This document shows positions 15,741 through 24,537 of a stretch of 64,000 bases of DNA, one piece after another. The translations under genes and the position numbers were made by a program. The stretch is from Terripilifer sp031921685 (GTDB lineage Bacteria > Pseudomonadota > Alphaproteobacteria > Rhizobiales > Beijerinckiaceae): positions 1,674,001-1,738,000 of the forward strand of contig NZ_JAPDHU010000002.1 of NCBI RefSeq assembly GCF_031921685.1, in the 5' to 3' direction. Each line of letters opens with the position of its first letter. Position 1 is the first letter of the stretch. The notes under the pieces are model-generated. The model did not search any database. It saw only the letters and a program-made list of their open reading frames with translations, and was not told the origin of the DNA.

Positions 15741-17894
15741 CTAAGCTCGCTTATTCTCCTGTTCAGCTTCGAACGCTATGGCACATAAGCCCAAGTAGAG
15801 CGAACGACCGGGATCCGACTGAACATAGTTTGCATCAATACGTTCCAGGCTCAGTACGAGCTTTTGTACTTCGTTGACGATCGCTGTCATCTCCACCCAA
15901 ACCGATTTATCGGCCGGAACTATGGCGCAATTCACAACACCGGTTTGAAGGTCCTTCAGGCCGATCTGCCCCTCTCGTTTCGGGGGCGCCCCCAAGATTA
16001 GAAAGCGGACAATCACCCGAGATCCAGCGGCCAGTTTCGTCGCAATGGATATCTGAGCCGTGGGTTTTGAGGACCACACCCCCCAGTTTTCAATGCCGTG
16101 CCAGCCGTCCTGGAAGATAAATTTGTGCGGCCGATTCCGCCAATTCGCCGCCGAGCCCTCAACAGTACGATCAAAATGATAGATCATTCCCGCGGCTAGC
16201 GCCTCGGGCTCGTTCATTGGCTGCGGCTTGGCGGACTGGGCACAATGGTCGACCTGGACAAGGAAATTGTCGACGACATCGCCCCAAGTCCGAGGTTGAA
16301 AAGTCGATACAATCTTTGCCCGCCAGTCAGCGAGCTCCTGCCGATCCACGAGAAGCTTTTCGATAACGGAATAAGCCGCCGCTGGATCGAATGGATCAAT
16401 ATAGCGAACGAGGTCGCCGCCCACTTCCGGAATCGAGGTCGCATTCGAAGCGATGCATGGCGTGCCGCAAGCGAGGCTTTCTCCTACCGGCAAGCCCCAG
16501 CCTTCGGCAAAACTCGGAAAAACGGTGAACAGGCAATGACGATAGAGATAGTCGATCTTTGCGTCCGACAGATTGCCGAGAACGATAATCTTACCTGATA
16601 ACGACTGTGTCTCCTCAAGACGCTGTTTGAATGCTTCGCTGCGCCATCCCCATCTGCCAACAACGATCAAAGGGGGCGTCGCATCACCAAATTTTGCCAA
16701 AAGACGTGTCCAGACGTCGAAAAGCAGCAAATGGTTCTTACGGCCCTCGATCGTGCAGATACACAGAACATATTCGGGCGGAAGCGCCTTCAGAAATGCC
16801 GGCTCGATCTGACCATCGCCGCTTGGGGGAGGATCATGCGCCAAAGGCACCGCGGCCACGGGAATAGAACGACCGAGACGATCGCGAAGAATTTCCCGCA
16901 CCTCCGTCGCAACGAATTCAGAGATCGTGCAAACGAAATCGATCTGGGAAAACACGTCGCCGAACCGATCCAAAACACTATTCAGGTCGGATTGATTCAC
17001 AAACTCGGGATGCGTCACGGGAATGAGATCGTAGATATAGGCACCAACGAGGACGCCGCGCGATCGCAAATCGACGAGCGACCGCAGATAGTCAATCGAT
17101 ATCCAGAAAGCTCCCATAATGACGAATGCATCGCCCGGCTGGAATTCGACAAGCCGCGATTCCGCATAGATTTTGTCGATATAGGGTTGGTAGACTTTAA
17201 CAGTCGCCGCAGGGTCTTCGGTAGCTTGAACCAAGGCTGCCAACTGTTCCTCAGCGATTTGAAAAATCTGGCTACGACCGTCGCGGCAGAAGACGAACGC
17301 CACATCTTGACGACGGAACTTCCGAAACCAAGCGGAGACCATCGAGAGCAAAACCCGCTGAATTCCGGTACCGTGATTGTTGTGCCGCAGGTAACGTAGG
17401 ATATCGGTGATATCCAAAAAAATGCGACGGCCAGCGATAGAATGGTCTGACCCGATTCCATCCAGATAGGCATTGCCAAGGAACGCTCGATCCCGCGCTT
17501 CCAGATCAAGCGTCGGCGCCGCGAGTAGAGCGCCCCGATAATAGGCGAAGGCACTCAGCGGACGGCCATTCGCTGCCTGCTGGCGCGCCAGAGTCAAAAA
17601 ATCATTTGCGGACCGCGGCGATATAGCCTGCGCACGCTCATAGGCAAGCAATGCCTGCGCCTTCCGGCCGACGAATGATTCACAGAACCCCAGATCCAGC
17701 CAGGACGCATAATCATCCGGATGCTGTGAAAGATGCAGACGATAGCAAGTCGCCGCTTTGGCAAATTGCTGGGTGTGCCAAAATCCGCTCGCTTGCCGCC
17801 CGAAATCGGCATGCCTGCCGAGCCCCAGCCGAAATGCCAGATTTCGCCAAGCGTCATATGCATCAAACATCTGAAACAACACCCAAATCGTCAA
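15741..17894 (-). CDS. Large GT4-type glycosyltransferase with TPR-like N-terminus and C-terminal beta domain
   Basis: This 717-residue protein shares the same plan as its neighbour: a TPR-like N-terminus (FAKAATCYRLHLSQHPDDYA), a linker with LDITDILRYLRHN and TGIQRVLLSMV, and a GT-B domain with YVLCICTIEGRKNH and FPSFAEGWGLPVGESL. It carries an extra 150 or so residues at the C-terminus (about 565-717) that look beta-rich and may bind glycan. The start at 17894 could instead be Met9 at 17870. It is divergent from gmd with 272 bases between, where the promoters for both must lie. Confidence 0.9.
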   Translation of the reverse strand: MTIWVLFQMFDAYDAWRNLAFRLGLGRHADFGRQASGFWHTQQFAKAATCYRLHLSQHPDDYASWLDLGFCESFVGRKAQALLAYERAQAISPRSANDFLTLARQQAANGRPLSAFAYYRGALLAAPTLDLEARDRAFLGNAYLDGIGSDHSIAGRRIFLDITDILRYLRHNNHGTGIQRVLLSMVSAWFRKFRRQDVAFVFCRDGRSQIFQIAEEQLAALVQATEDPAATVKVYQPYIDKIYAESRLVEFQPGDAFVIMGAFWISIDYLRSLVDLRSRGVLVGAYIYDLIPVTHPEFVNQSDLNSVLDRFGDVFSQIDFVCTISEFVATEVREILRDRLGRSIPVAAVPLAHDPPPSGDGQIEPAFLKALPPEYVLCICTIEGRKNHLLLFDVWTRLLAKFGDATPPLIVVGRWGWRSEAFKQRLEETQSLSGKIIVLGNLSDAKIDYLYRHCLFTVFPSFAEGWGLPVGESLACGTPCIASNATSIPEVGGDLVRYIDPFDPAAAYSVIEKLLVDRQELADWRAKIVSTFQPRTWGDVVDNFLVQVDHCAQSAKPQPMNEPEALAAGMIYHFDRTVEGSAANWRNRPHKFIFQDGWHGIENWGVWSSKPTAQISIATKLAAGSRVIVRFLILGAPPKREGQIGLKDLQTGVVNCAIVPADKSVWVEMTAIVNEVQKLVLSLERIDANYVQSDPGRSLYLGLCAIAFEAEQENKRA

Positions 17895-18166
17895 AAATGC
17901 CGTGCGCAGAAATAGACAAAAACCAGCCTATGGTCTACCAACACACCAGCTAAGGTTGGTTCTCAGCATTCCTGATGGAAGATTGTGGATTTTAGTCGTA
18001 GCGAACAAGGCGGATTTCAGGTCGAACGAAGCCCTTCGCTCTTTTCAACCTTTCCTCGCGAAAGCCAGAATGCTGGAGCCCGACATATTCCTCCCGCCCC
18101 AGAGATCAGTTATGGGACCTTCGGCGTTTTCATCGATCGTAAAATTGTAACGAGGCAGCTCTCTCC

Positions 18167-19153
18167 ATGGCTAAACGCGCACTTATTACCGGCATTACAG
18201 GACAGGACGGCGCCTACCTGTCGCAATTCCTGCTCGGGAAAGGTTACGAGGTCTTCGGTGTCATTCGCCGCTCGTCCCATCGTGGCGTTGAAGACCATCG
18301 TTTGCGTTGGCTCGGTGTTGCCGATCAGGTCACTTTGCTGGACGGCGATCTTGCCGATCTGTCGAGCATCGTTCGCATCATGCAACAGGTGAAGCCAGAC
18401 GAAATTTACAATCTGGCTGCCCAGTCTTTCGTTGCTTCGTCCTGGCAACAACCGCTGCTGACCGCCAATATCACGGCCGTTGCGGTCACCACCATGCTGG
18501 AAGCCATGCGCATTGTGAAGCCCGAAGCGCACTTCTACCAGGCCTCCTCATCCGAAATGTTCGGCCTGATTCAAGAGGAAATGCAGAGCGAGAAAACGCC
18601 GTTCTATCCGCGCTCCCCTTATGCGGTGGCGAAGCTCTATGGCCACTGGATCACTGTCAATTATCGAGAAAGCTTTGGCTTTCATGCTTCATCCGGCATC
18701 CTGTTCAACCACGAAAGTCCGCTGCGCGGCACGGAATTCGTGACCCGCAAAGTGACCGATGGCGTTGCCCGAATTAAACTTGGCAAAGCTCATGAATTGC
18801 GGCTCGGCAATATCGACGCCAAACGCGATTGGGGCCACGCCCGCGACTATGTGCGGGCGATGTGGCTTATGCTGCAGCAGGAAAAGGCCGACGACTATGT
18901 GGTCGCCACGGGCCGCACCACAACCGTGCGCGACATGTGCCGGATCGCCTTCGAGCATGTCGGGCTCGACATGGACAAACATGTAGTCATCGATCCAGCC
19001 TTCTATCGTCCGGCTGAAGTCGATGTCCTGCTGGGCAATCCTGCCAAGGCCCATCAAAAGCTGGGATGGACTGCGGAAATCTCTCTCGAAGAGATGATCA
19101 AGGAAATGGTCGACGCCGATCTGCAACGCTGGCGCACGGCTGTAGACGGCTAG
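18167..19153 (+). CDS. gmd: GDP-mannose 4,6-dehydratase
   Basis: This is a 328-residue extended SDR. The NAD(P) motif GITGQDGAYLSQ is at residues 8-19, the active site is SPYAVAK, and the GDP-mannose dehydratase hallmarks HESPLRGTEFVTRK and RDWGHARDYVRAMW are present. It converts GDP-D-mannose to GDP-4-keto-6-deoxy-D-mannose. The next gene, four bases downstream, is a reductase that would yield GDP-D-rhamnose, placing both in polysaccharide precursor supply. Length is slightly short of some homologues (about 340-370) but complete. Confidence 0.95.
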   Translation: MAKRALITGITGQDGAYLSQFLLGKGYEVFGVIRRSSHRGVEDHRLRWLGVADQVTLLDGDLADLSSIVRIMQQVKPDEIYNLAAQSFVASSWQQPLLTANITAVAVTTMLEAMRIVKPEAHFYQASSSEMFGLIQEEMQSEKTPFYPRSPYAVAKLYGHWITVNYRESFGFHASSGILFNHESPLRGTEFVTRKVTDGVARIKLGKAHELRLGNIDAKRDWGHARDYVRAMWLMLQQEKADDYVVATGRTTTVRDMCRIAFEHVGLDMDKHVVIDPAFYRPAEVDVLLGNPAKAHQKLGWTAEISLEEMIKEMVDADLQRWRTAVDG

Positions 19154-19157
19154 ATCA

Positions 19158-20141
19158 ATGTCCCGAAGCGCTCCGCAGGCCGTCAGCTATCGTCGCATCC
19201 TCGTCACCGGCGGAACTGGCTTCGTCGGTGGATGGCTCACCCCACGCCTCGCGCAGCGATGGCCAGATGCTCAATTGTTTCTGTTGCGCCGATCCGCTGA
19301 TCTGGTGGAGCGAGAAGGTTGGACACCTGTTGTCGGCGACCTCAACGATCGTGACAGTCTCGACCACGCCCTGGCTCAAACGCGTCCTGATCTCATCATT
19401 CATCTGGGCGCCCAAGCCTCGGTTGGATCGTCATTTCAGCAAACCGCAGCTACGTGGGATGCCAATCTCGGAGGCTCCATCAGCCTGGCGGTGGCGTGCG
19501 CGCTTCACGCGCCGGAGGCCGTCTTTCTGAACATCAGCACCTCCGAAGTATATGGCGCGAGCTTCCGCGACGGCCCCGCCTCGGAAGACACGCTGCCGCG
19601 CCCGATGAGCGCCTATGGCCGTTCAAAGCTTACCGCGGAAATGGCGCTTCTTGATATCTTGCCGCCGACGGTGAAACTGATCACCGTTCGCCCATTCAAC
19701 CATACAGGCCCCGGACAAGATCGGAGATTTGTCCTTCCGGCCTTCGCAGCCCAGATTGCCGCCATCGAACAGGGGCGCCAACCGGCGATCCTTCAGGTCG
19801 GCAATCTATCGGCCGTGCGTGAATTTCTCGATGTCCGAGATGTCGTCGAAGCCTATGTCGCTATTCTCGACCATCCTGCGGCCTTTGCCCCTGGCGACAT
19901 TCTGAATGTCTCTTCGGAAGCCCCTCTCGCGATCGAAGAAGCTTTGGCTTTGTTGCGACAAGCCGCCCGTTGCCCTTTGAATATCCAGATGGATCCAAAC
20001 CGCTTGCGTCCGTCCGACATTCCAAAGGCAAGCGGAAGCTCACGCAAATTGCGCGAAATGACCGGGTGGAAACCAGTCATTCCCCTGCCCCAGACGCTCG
20101 ATAATCTTCTCGACTACTGGCGCACTGTCGAGGCCCACTGA
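19158..20141 (+). CDS. rmd: NAD-dependent epimerase/dehydratase, probable GDP-4-dehydro-6-deoxy-D-mannose reductase (Rmd-like)
   Basis: This 327-residue extended SDR has TGGTGFVGGWL near residue 17, the active site YGRSK, and RPFNHTGPGQ, a phrase common to Rmd proteins. It also has REFLDVRDVVEAYVA. Rmd reduces the Gmd product to GDP-D-rhamnose, the donor for D-rhamnans. The gene begins four bases after the gmd stop, so the pair is one transcription unit. An epimerising reductase giving another 6-deoxyhexose is a possible alternative, but family motifs and context favour Rmd. Confidence 0.85.
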   Translation: MSRSAPQAVSYRRILVTGGTGFVGGWLTPRLAQRWPDAQLFLLRRSADLVEREGWTPVVGDLNDRDSLDHALAQTRPDLIIHLGAQASVGSSFQQTAATWDANLGGSISLAVACALHAPEAVFLNISTSEVYGASFRDGPASEDTLPRPMSAYGRSKLTAEMALLDILPPTVKLITVRPFNHTGPGQDRRFVLPAFAAQIAAIEQGRQPAILQVGNLSAVREFLDVRDVVEAYVAILDHPAAFAPGDILNVSSEAPLAIEEALALLRQAARCPLNIQMDPNRLRPSDIPKASGSSRKLREMTGWKPVIPLPQTLDNLLDYWRTVEAH

Positions 20142-20150
20142 TCAGTGGGC
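20133..20150. terminator. Perfect 18-base palindrome between convergent rmd and kpsT
   Basis: The palindrome spans 20133-20150, with a seven-base stem GCCCACT around GATC. It covers the rmd stop (20139-20141) and ends one base before the stop of the convergent exporter ATPase. No T-tract is seen; it could act as a bidirectional terminator. Confidence 0.45.
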
Positions 20151-20957
20151 TTACAGCGTGTGATAGATGCTGATCGCGAAATCAACGTCATCAAAAACAC
20201 GGCTGCGCCCACCTTTGAGAACCACGGCGCGGTCGCAGAATTTTTTCAAGATCGCAACGTCATGACTTACCAGAATCATCGCGGTATCGGCCCGCTTGAC
20301 GAACAATTCGTCATAACATTTCTGATGAAAGCGCTGATCACCGACCGACAAAACTTCGTCAATCAAAAAACACTCAAAATCAATCGCCAGCGTCAACCCG
20401 AACGCTAGGCGCATGTTCATACCCGACGAATAGTGTTTGACCGGCACGAACAACTGCTTGCCCAGCTCGGCAAAGTTATCAACGAATTCGACGACGTCCT
20501 GAACCGGTCGATCATAGACACGCGCAATAAACCGAATGTTGTCGATGCCGGTCATGTGGCCTTCAAGACCGCCGCTGAAAGCCAACGGCCACGACATGAA
20601 AAGACCTTTGTAAATATCACCCGAAGTTGGCGGCTCAACACCACCAATCAGCTTGACCAAAGTCGACTTACCAGCGCCGTTGCGTCCGAGGACAGCAACC
20701 TTCTCGCCCGGAGCGACCTCAAAGTTAACATTGTCAAGCACCCGGCGCAGACCAATGGGGGTGTGGTATTCCTTTACGATATTGGTCAGCCTGATCGTAC
20801 GGTCTCTGGGCTTCAACGCATTCGCCTGCTCCTCGCGACGTTTGCGCATCGCATAGCCGGCGGCTTCAATTTCGCTCTCAGCCCATTCATACATCCGCAG
20901 GCCACGGCGAATAGCCTGCGGCATCAACCGATCACGAACACGTCCAATCATGCTCAC
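20151..20957 (-). CDS. kpsT: Polysaccharide ABC exporter ATP-binding protein (KpsT/Wzt-like)
   Basis: This 268-residue ABC ATPase of the polysaccharide-export class has Walker A LGRNGAGKST, signature YSSGMNMRLAFG and Walker B CFLIDEVLSVGD, plus SHDVAILKKFCDRAVVL. It starts with GTG at 20957, which overlaps the upstream stop as GTGA; an ATG two codons later is possible. An unusual N-terminal tail of about 50 residues precedes the ABC core. It lacks the long C-terminal carbohydrate-binding domain of O-antigen Wzt, favouring the capsule KpsT type. It powers export through the permease at 22168-22989. Confidence 0.9.
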   Translation of the reverse strand: MSMIGRVRDRLMPQAIRRGLRMYEWAESEIEAAGYAMRKRREEQANALKPRDRTIRLTNIVKEYHTPIGLRRVLDNVNFEVAPGEKVAVLGRNGAGKSTLVKLIGGVEPPTSGDIYKGLFMSWPLAFSGGLEGHMTGIDNIRFIARVYDRPVQDVVEFVDNFAELGKQLFVPVKHYSSGMNMRLAFGLTLAIDFECFLIDEVLSVGDQRFHQKCYDELFVKRADTAMILVSHDVAILKKFCDRAVVLKGGRSRVFDDVDFAISIYHTL

Positions 20958-22162
20958 GCCGAATGCTCCATTGCGATCTGAGTGATCGAGCGGATGATGA
21001 GGAAGATCAGACCGCAGACAGCGATCACTCCCAAAAGATATAGAAGGCGGCGAGGATAAGTGTACTGGTCGGGCAAATTGGGCTCGACGATGGTTTGCAG
21101 ATAGAGCTGCTGGCGCTCCGCATCTTGACGAGCTTTCAGATAGTTCAAGTCCGCAGCGCCCATTGCCTTGGCGGCAATCTCGCGCTCAACGACGAACTGC
21201 TCGTACATGGCAAGCTTGTTGGCGACCGAAGTATCATTGCCAACGACATCTCGCTTGAGCCGATCAATCGCACTCCGGTTTGACAACACCCGTTCGCGTA
21301 ACGCCGGAATGGAAGGATTGGCCGGCGTCAAAGCAATCGTCTGAGCCAGCGTCGCTTCCATCGCCGCCAACTCCGTCGTCATTTTGCCGATCTGTTCAAG
21401 CGCCGCGAGCGATTCTTTGCCGGGGTCGACAGTACCCGACTTATTTCGCCATTCGGCGATACGGCCCTCAAGTCTGGTAAAATCCGCTCTGGCGTCATCG
21501 ACGATGCTCTTGGCATAGCGAAGCGCGTCGCGATGCGCGCGTTCGTTCAATCGATTGATAAGCTCCTCGGCATATTTTAGCAGAGCCTTCGCCATCATCT
21601 GTGCATCGTCGGGGCGAAAAGCCGTAACCTCCAGCGTACTAATACCAGTCGCCCCTTCGATATCGGCGCTTACCATGTGCTCATATTGACGATAGAGCTT
21701 GGTTTTGGTGTCTCGCGTGAAAAAATTTGGGAAGCGATTGAAAATATCGGCTTCCGGCCGCGCCAATATGTCTCGCAGTCCGTTGTTCGCTATCAGAAGA
21801 TCAGCCGCGTCGCGGGACATGATATATTCGTTGACGGCAAAGGTTTCATCGTTGGCGCGAGACATACCCTGCGTCGAAACCAGGGATGCCAGCCCTTCAA
21901 GCCCGGAGCCGCCAGCCGAAGTCCGAACGATAAAGCGCGCTTCCGAAACATAGCGATCGGACGCGATGAAGAACAAATAGACGAACGCCAGGAAGACCGG
22001 CACGACCATCGTCAGCAGAACGAGAGCATGACGGCGGAAGAATGATTGCCGCTTGGGCTCAACCCAAACCTCATCGACGGGCGTCAGATAACCTCGCGAC
22101 TCCAAGGGACGCAGTTCAATCTGACGAACGACAAAAGGAGTATCGGTCTTTGTGTCAGTCAT
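20954..22162 (-). CDS. kpsE: Capsule polysaccharide export inner-membrane protein (KpsE-like), copy 1
   Basis: This is a 402-residue polysaccharide co-polymerase-type protein. One transmembrane helix lies near residues 50-70 (LVLLTMVVPVFLAFVYLFF), then DRYVSEARFIVRTSAGG, a long coiled coil, the motif PNLPDQYTYPRRLLY, and a C-terminal helix. These are the KpsE/CtrB/BexC features. The ATG at 22162 was chosen because earlier starts would enter the permease gene. It forms the periplasmic bridge of the exporter. A second, different KpsE-like protein is encoded two genes upstream. Confidence 0.88.
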   Translation of the reverse strand: MTDTKTDTPFVVRQIELRPLESRGYLTPVDEVWVEPKRQSFFRRHALVLLTMVVPVFLAFVYLFFIASDRYVSEARFIVRTSAGGSGLEGLASLVSTQGMSRANDETFAVNEYIMSRDAADLLIANNGLRDILARPEADIFNRFPNFFTRDTKTKLYRQYEHMVSADIEGATGISTLEVTAFRPDDAQMMAKALLKYAEELINRLNERAHRDALRYAKSIVDDARADFTRLEGRIAEWRNKSGTVDPGKESLAALEQIGKMTTELAAMEATLAQTIALTPANPSIPALRERVLSNRSAIDRLKRDVVGNDTSVANKLAMYEQFVVEREIAAKAMGAADLNYLKARQDAERQQLYLQTIVEPNLPDQYTYPRRLLYLLGVIAVCGLIFLIIRSITQIAMEHSA

Positions 22163-22167
22163 AAGGA

Positions 22168-22989
22168 TCAAAGCTCGACATGCCGTTGCGCATACAGCAT
22201 CAACGGAAAACCAATCCCCGTCGTCAGCAAGGCGCACAACGCCAGAAAATAAGGATCGTAGTGGGTCACAACGCTCGGCGGGAACACTCCGGCTCGAAAC
22301 ATTTCAATTCCATGCACGAGTGGAGACATCAAAAGATACTTTTGAATCTTCAGCGGCATCCAATCAACCATGTAAAACGCCCCGGTCAGCGGTAGCGTTA
22401 AATACATCACCGGATGGATGAAACGTTCCAGAACGTCGCTGAGCTCAGTTAGTGCGGCGATAAGCAGACCAAATCCTGCGCAAAACCACGCCATGAGCAG
22501 CCAGCCGCCGAACAATAGAAGCGGATCGTTGGGCAGCGGCAAAGCACCGAGGAGGTACAAAGGCAAATAGGCGACCACGAACGCCGCCATAATGCCAACG
22601 GTTTCCAACAATGAACGCGCCAGCAGAATGTCGAGATATTTGACGTTGGCATGGAATGTCAGGGCGGCGCCATATCGCATACCATGCAAGGAGCGGAAAA
22701 CGATCTGACGCCAAAGCGTCAACATCGAATAGCCCGTCAATGCAAAGGGCACGACACCGACCGACGCATCATGAGAAACATGGGTGAAGCTCCACAGCGC
22801 CATGACGCCGGTCGTCAGCAGCAGCGGCTCACCAATAACCCAGAAGAAACCCAGATTTTCATGGCCGTAACGACCCACGGCTTCGCGGATCATCAGTGCC
22901 GAAACAATGCGAGCTTGTACCTTGGCCCCAGTCAGAAAATTGGACCTTCGAGAGCGCTTGTCGAAAGCAGAAAACACATCCGAGAACAT
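22168..22989 (-). CDS. kpsM: Polysaccharide ABC exporter permease (KpsM-like, ABC-2 type)
   Basis: This 273-residue protein has six predicted transmembrane segments and ABC-2 permease phrases such as IREAVGRYGHENLGFFWVIG, YSMLTLWRQIVFRS and WMPLKIQKYLLMSPLVHGIE. The ATG at 22989 overlaps the stop of the upstream KpsE-like gene as TAATG. It forms the membrane channel with KpsT. It is flanked on both sides by KpsE-like genes, an uncommon arrangement. Confidence 0.9.
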   Translation of the reverse strand: MFSDVFSAFDKRSRRSNFLTGAKVQARIVSALMIREAVGRYGHENLGFFWVIGEPLLLTTGVMALWSFTHVSHDASVGVVPFALTGYSMLTLWRQIVFRSLHGMRYGAALTFHANVKYLDILLARSLLETVGIMAAFVVAYLPLYLLGALPLPNDPLLLFGGWLLMAWFCAGFGLLIAALTELSDVLERFIHPVMYLTLPLTGAFYMVDWMPLKIQKYLLMSPLVHGIEMFRAGVFPPSVVTHYDPYFLALCALLTTGIGFPLMLYAQRHVEL

Positions 22990-24185
22990 TAGTTTGCGTG
23001 CTCCTGCGTACCAGCGTTCAGCAACCACAAGATTGCGCCCAGCATGCACGAAACGACCAGATAAGTCAGGATCATCCGTATCCGCTCCGGCTCGGTCGAT
23101 TGGTCCGGCAGATTGGGAGAAACGATCTGTTCGACGTAGATTTGCTGTCGCCTAGCCTCCTGCCGAGCGGTCTCCAACGAATTACTCGCCGTCGCCAAAC
23201 CTTTTTCGGCGATGTCCCGCGCGGCGGCCAGCTGTTCGTAGCCCTCGATTTTCTTGGCCATCGCCGCATCGCTACCAGCAAGCTTTTCACGTTCTTCCGT
23301 TATACGCGCTCGCAAGGCATCCGCCCGGGCCTGACGCGCCGCAATGGCAGGATTGTTCGGAGCCAATCTGGTCATTTCCTGCACTTGCGCTTGCGTCTGC
23401 GTATATTCGGTCGCCAGCGACGTGATCGTATCAAGGACCGATTGGGACGTCTTTGACGGATCGACAATCAATTCGCGATTACGATATCTGGTCAGTTCCT
23501 TTTGCGCTTCAATCAGTCGATTGCCCGCGTCATCAACGCTTAACTGCGCCGATTTGACGGTATCCGCCTGCGCCCGCACATTCATGCGGTTGACCATTTC
23601 CTCCGAGATTTTGAGCAGTTCTTGGGTAATGCGCAAAGCATCTTCAGGACGGAAGGCGACCGCTCTTACCGTGGTAATACCCTTCGACGGATCCTGAATG
23701 ACCGTCACGCGATCGAGATAATATTCATAAAGCCGCTCAAAGGCGTCGTTCTTCCACAGCCAGAAACGTGGAAACCGCGTAAAAATATCGGCATTGGAAT
23801 TGGAGAAGATTTCTCGCAACGGAAGCCGGCTTTCCAAGGCGCGCACGGCATCGCGCGACAGCATGAAGTTCTGAACGGCATTGGTGTCGTCGACGGCTCG
23901 CGAGATACCAAACGTCTGAAGCACCATGTCCAGACCACCGGCCGCACGCTTGCTCGAGACGCTCCGGACGATGATATTCGCCTCCGAAACATAACGGTCC
24001 GCCGCGAACAAACCGTAGTAGAAGACTGCAAAGATCGGCGGAACGATCATCACCGCCAAAATGAGCTTCTTGATCAAGCGAGCCCGACGCTCGGCTTTAT
24101 CCAAGATGTGGTTGACCGAACCAGGCGCAAGCACTGCCTTTGGCCGCGAAAAGCCGGCAACAACATCGGGCAAATTCAGGCTCAT
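22989..24185 (-). CDS. Capsule polysaccharide export inner-membrane protein (KpsE-like), copy 2
   Basis: This 398-residue protein has the KpsE plan: an N-terminal cytoplasmic segment, a transmembrane helix near residues 40-62, DRYVSEANIIVRSVSS, a long coiled coil rich in Ala, Arg and Glu, and SPNLPDQSTEPERIR before a C-terminal helix. It matches copy 1 in layout and in short motifs, but the sequences differ widely, so the duplication is old. It is the first gene of the exporter operon. The leader upstream is divergent from an unrecognised plus-strand gene. Confidence 0.88.
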   Translation of the reverse strand: MSLNLPDVVAGFSRPKAVLAPGSVNHILDKAERRARLIKKLILAVMIVPPIFAVFYYGLFAADRYVSEANIIVRSVSSKRAAGGLDMVLQTFGISRAVDDTNAVQNFMLSRDAVRALESRLPLREIFSNSNADIFTRFPRFWLWKNDAFERLYEYYLDRVTVIQDPSKGITTVRAVAFRPEDALRITQELLKISEEMVNRMNVRAQADTVKSAQLSVDDAGNRLIEAQKELTRYRNRELIVDPSKTSQSVLDTITSLATEYTQTQAQVQEMTRLAPNNPAIAARQARADALRARITEEREKLAGSDAAMAKKIEGYEQLAAARDIAEKGLATASNSLETARQEARRQQIYVEQIVSPNLPDQSTEPERIRMILTYLVVSCMLGAILWLLNAGTQEHAN

Positions 24186-24537
24186 TCAATCGGCTTTCTT
24201 TGGAGGCGTGCAAGCGGCAGCGCGCAACTCTTGGCGACCACACCGCGCCGCCAAACAGCTATTGCTCCAGAATAGTTGTCGCAAGGTTTTGATACGCTTT
24301 CTTTTACCTTCAATTAGGGCAAAATTCCATCCAAGCAGCCGAAGTGGCCAAGTCCAGGTTCTACGCCACGATATCAATGAGATAGCTGCGATTAGTGAAC
24401 CCATTTCGGACATACTGCTATATGAAGCTACCAAGCTCGTTCGCGGACAGTTGAGACCGGGGACTGATCGGGATCGCATTTGACGCAAGTAAAATCATAT
24501 AGTTATGCGATTCGCAGAATGTAAGGATAATATTCCT
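24186..24537. other. Intergenic region between divergent kpsE copy 2 and hypothetical gene
   Basis: This 350-base stretch has lower GC than its surroundings and no convincing gene. It must hold the promoter of the exporter operon. A plus-strand frame ending at 24483 encodes a protein-like tail (HDINEIAAISEPISDILLYE), which might be a decayed gene fragment, but no start or family supports it. Confidence 0.4.
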
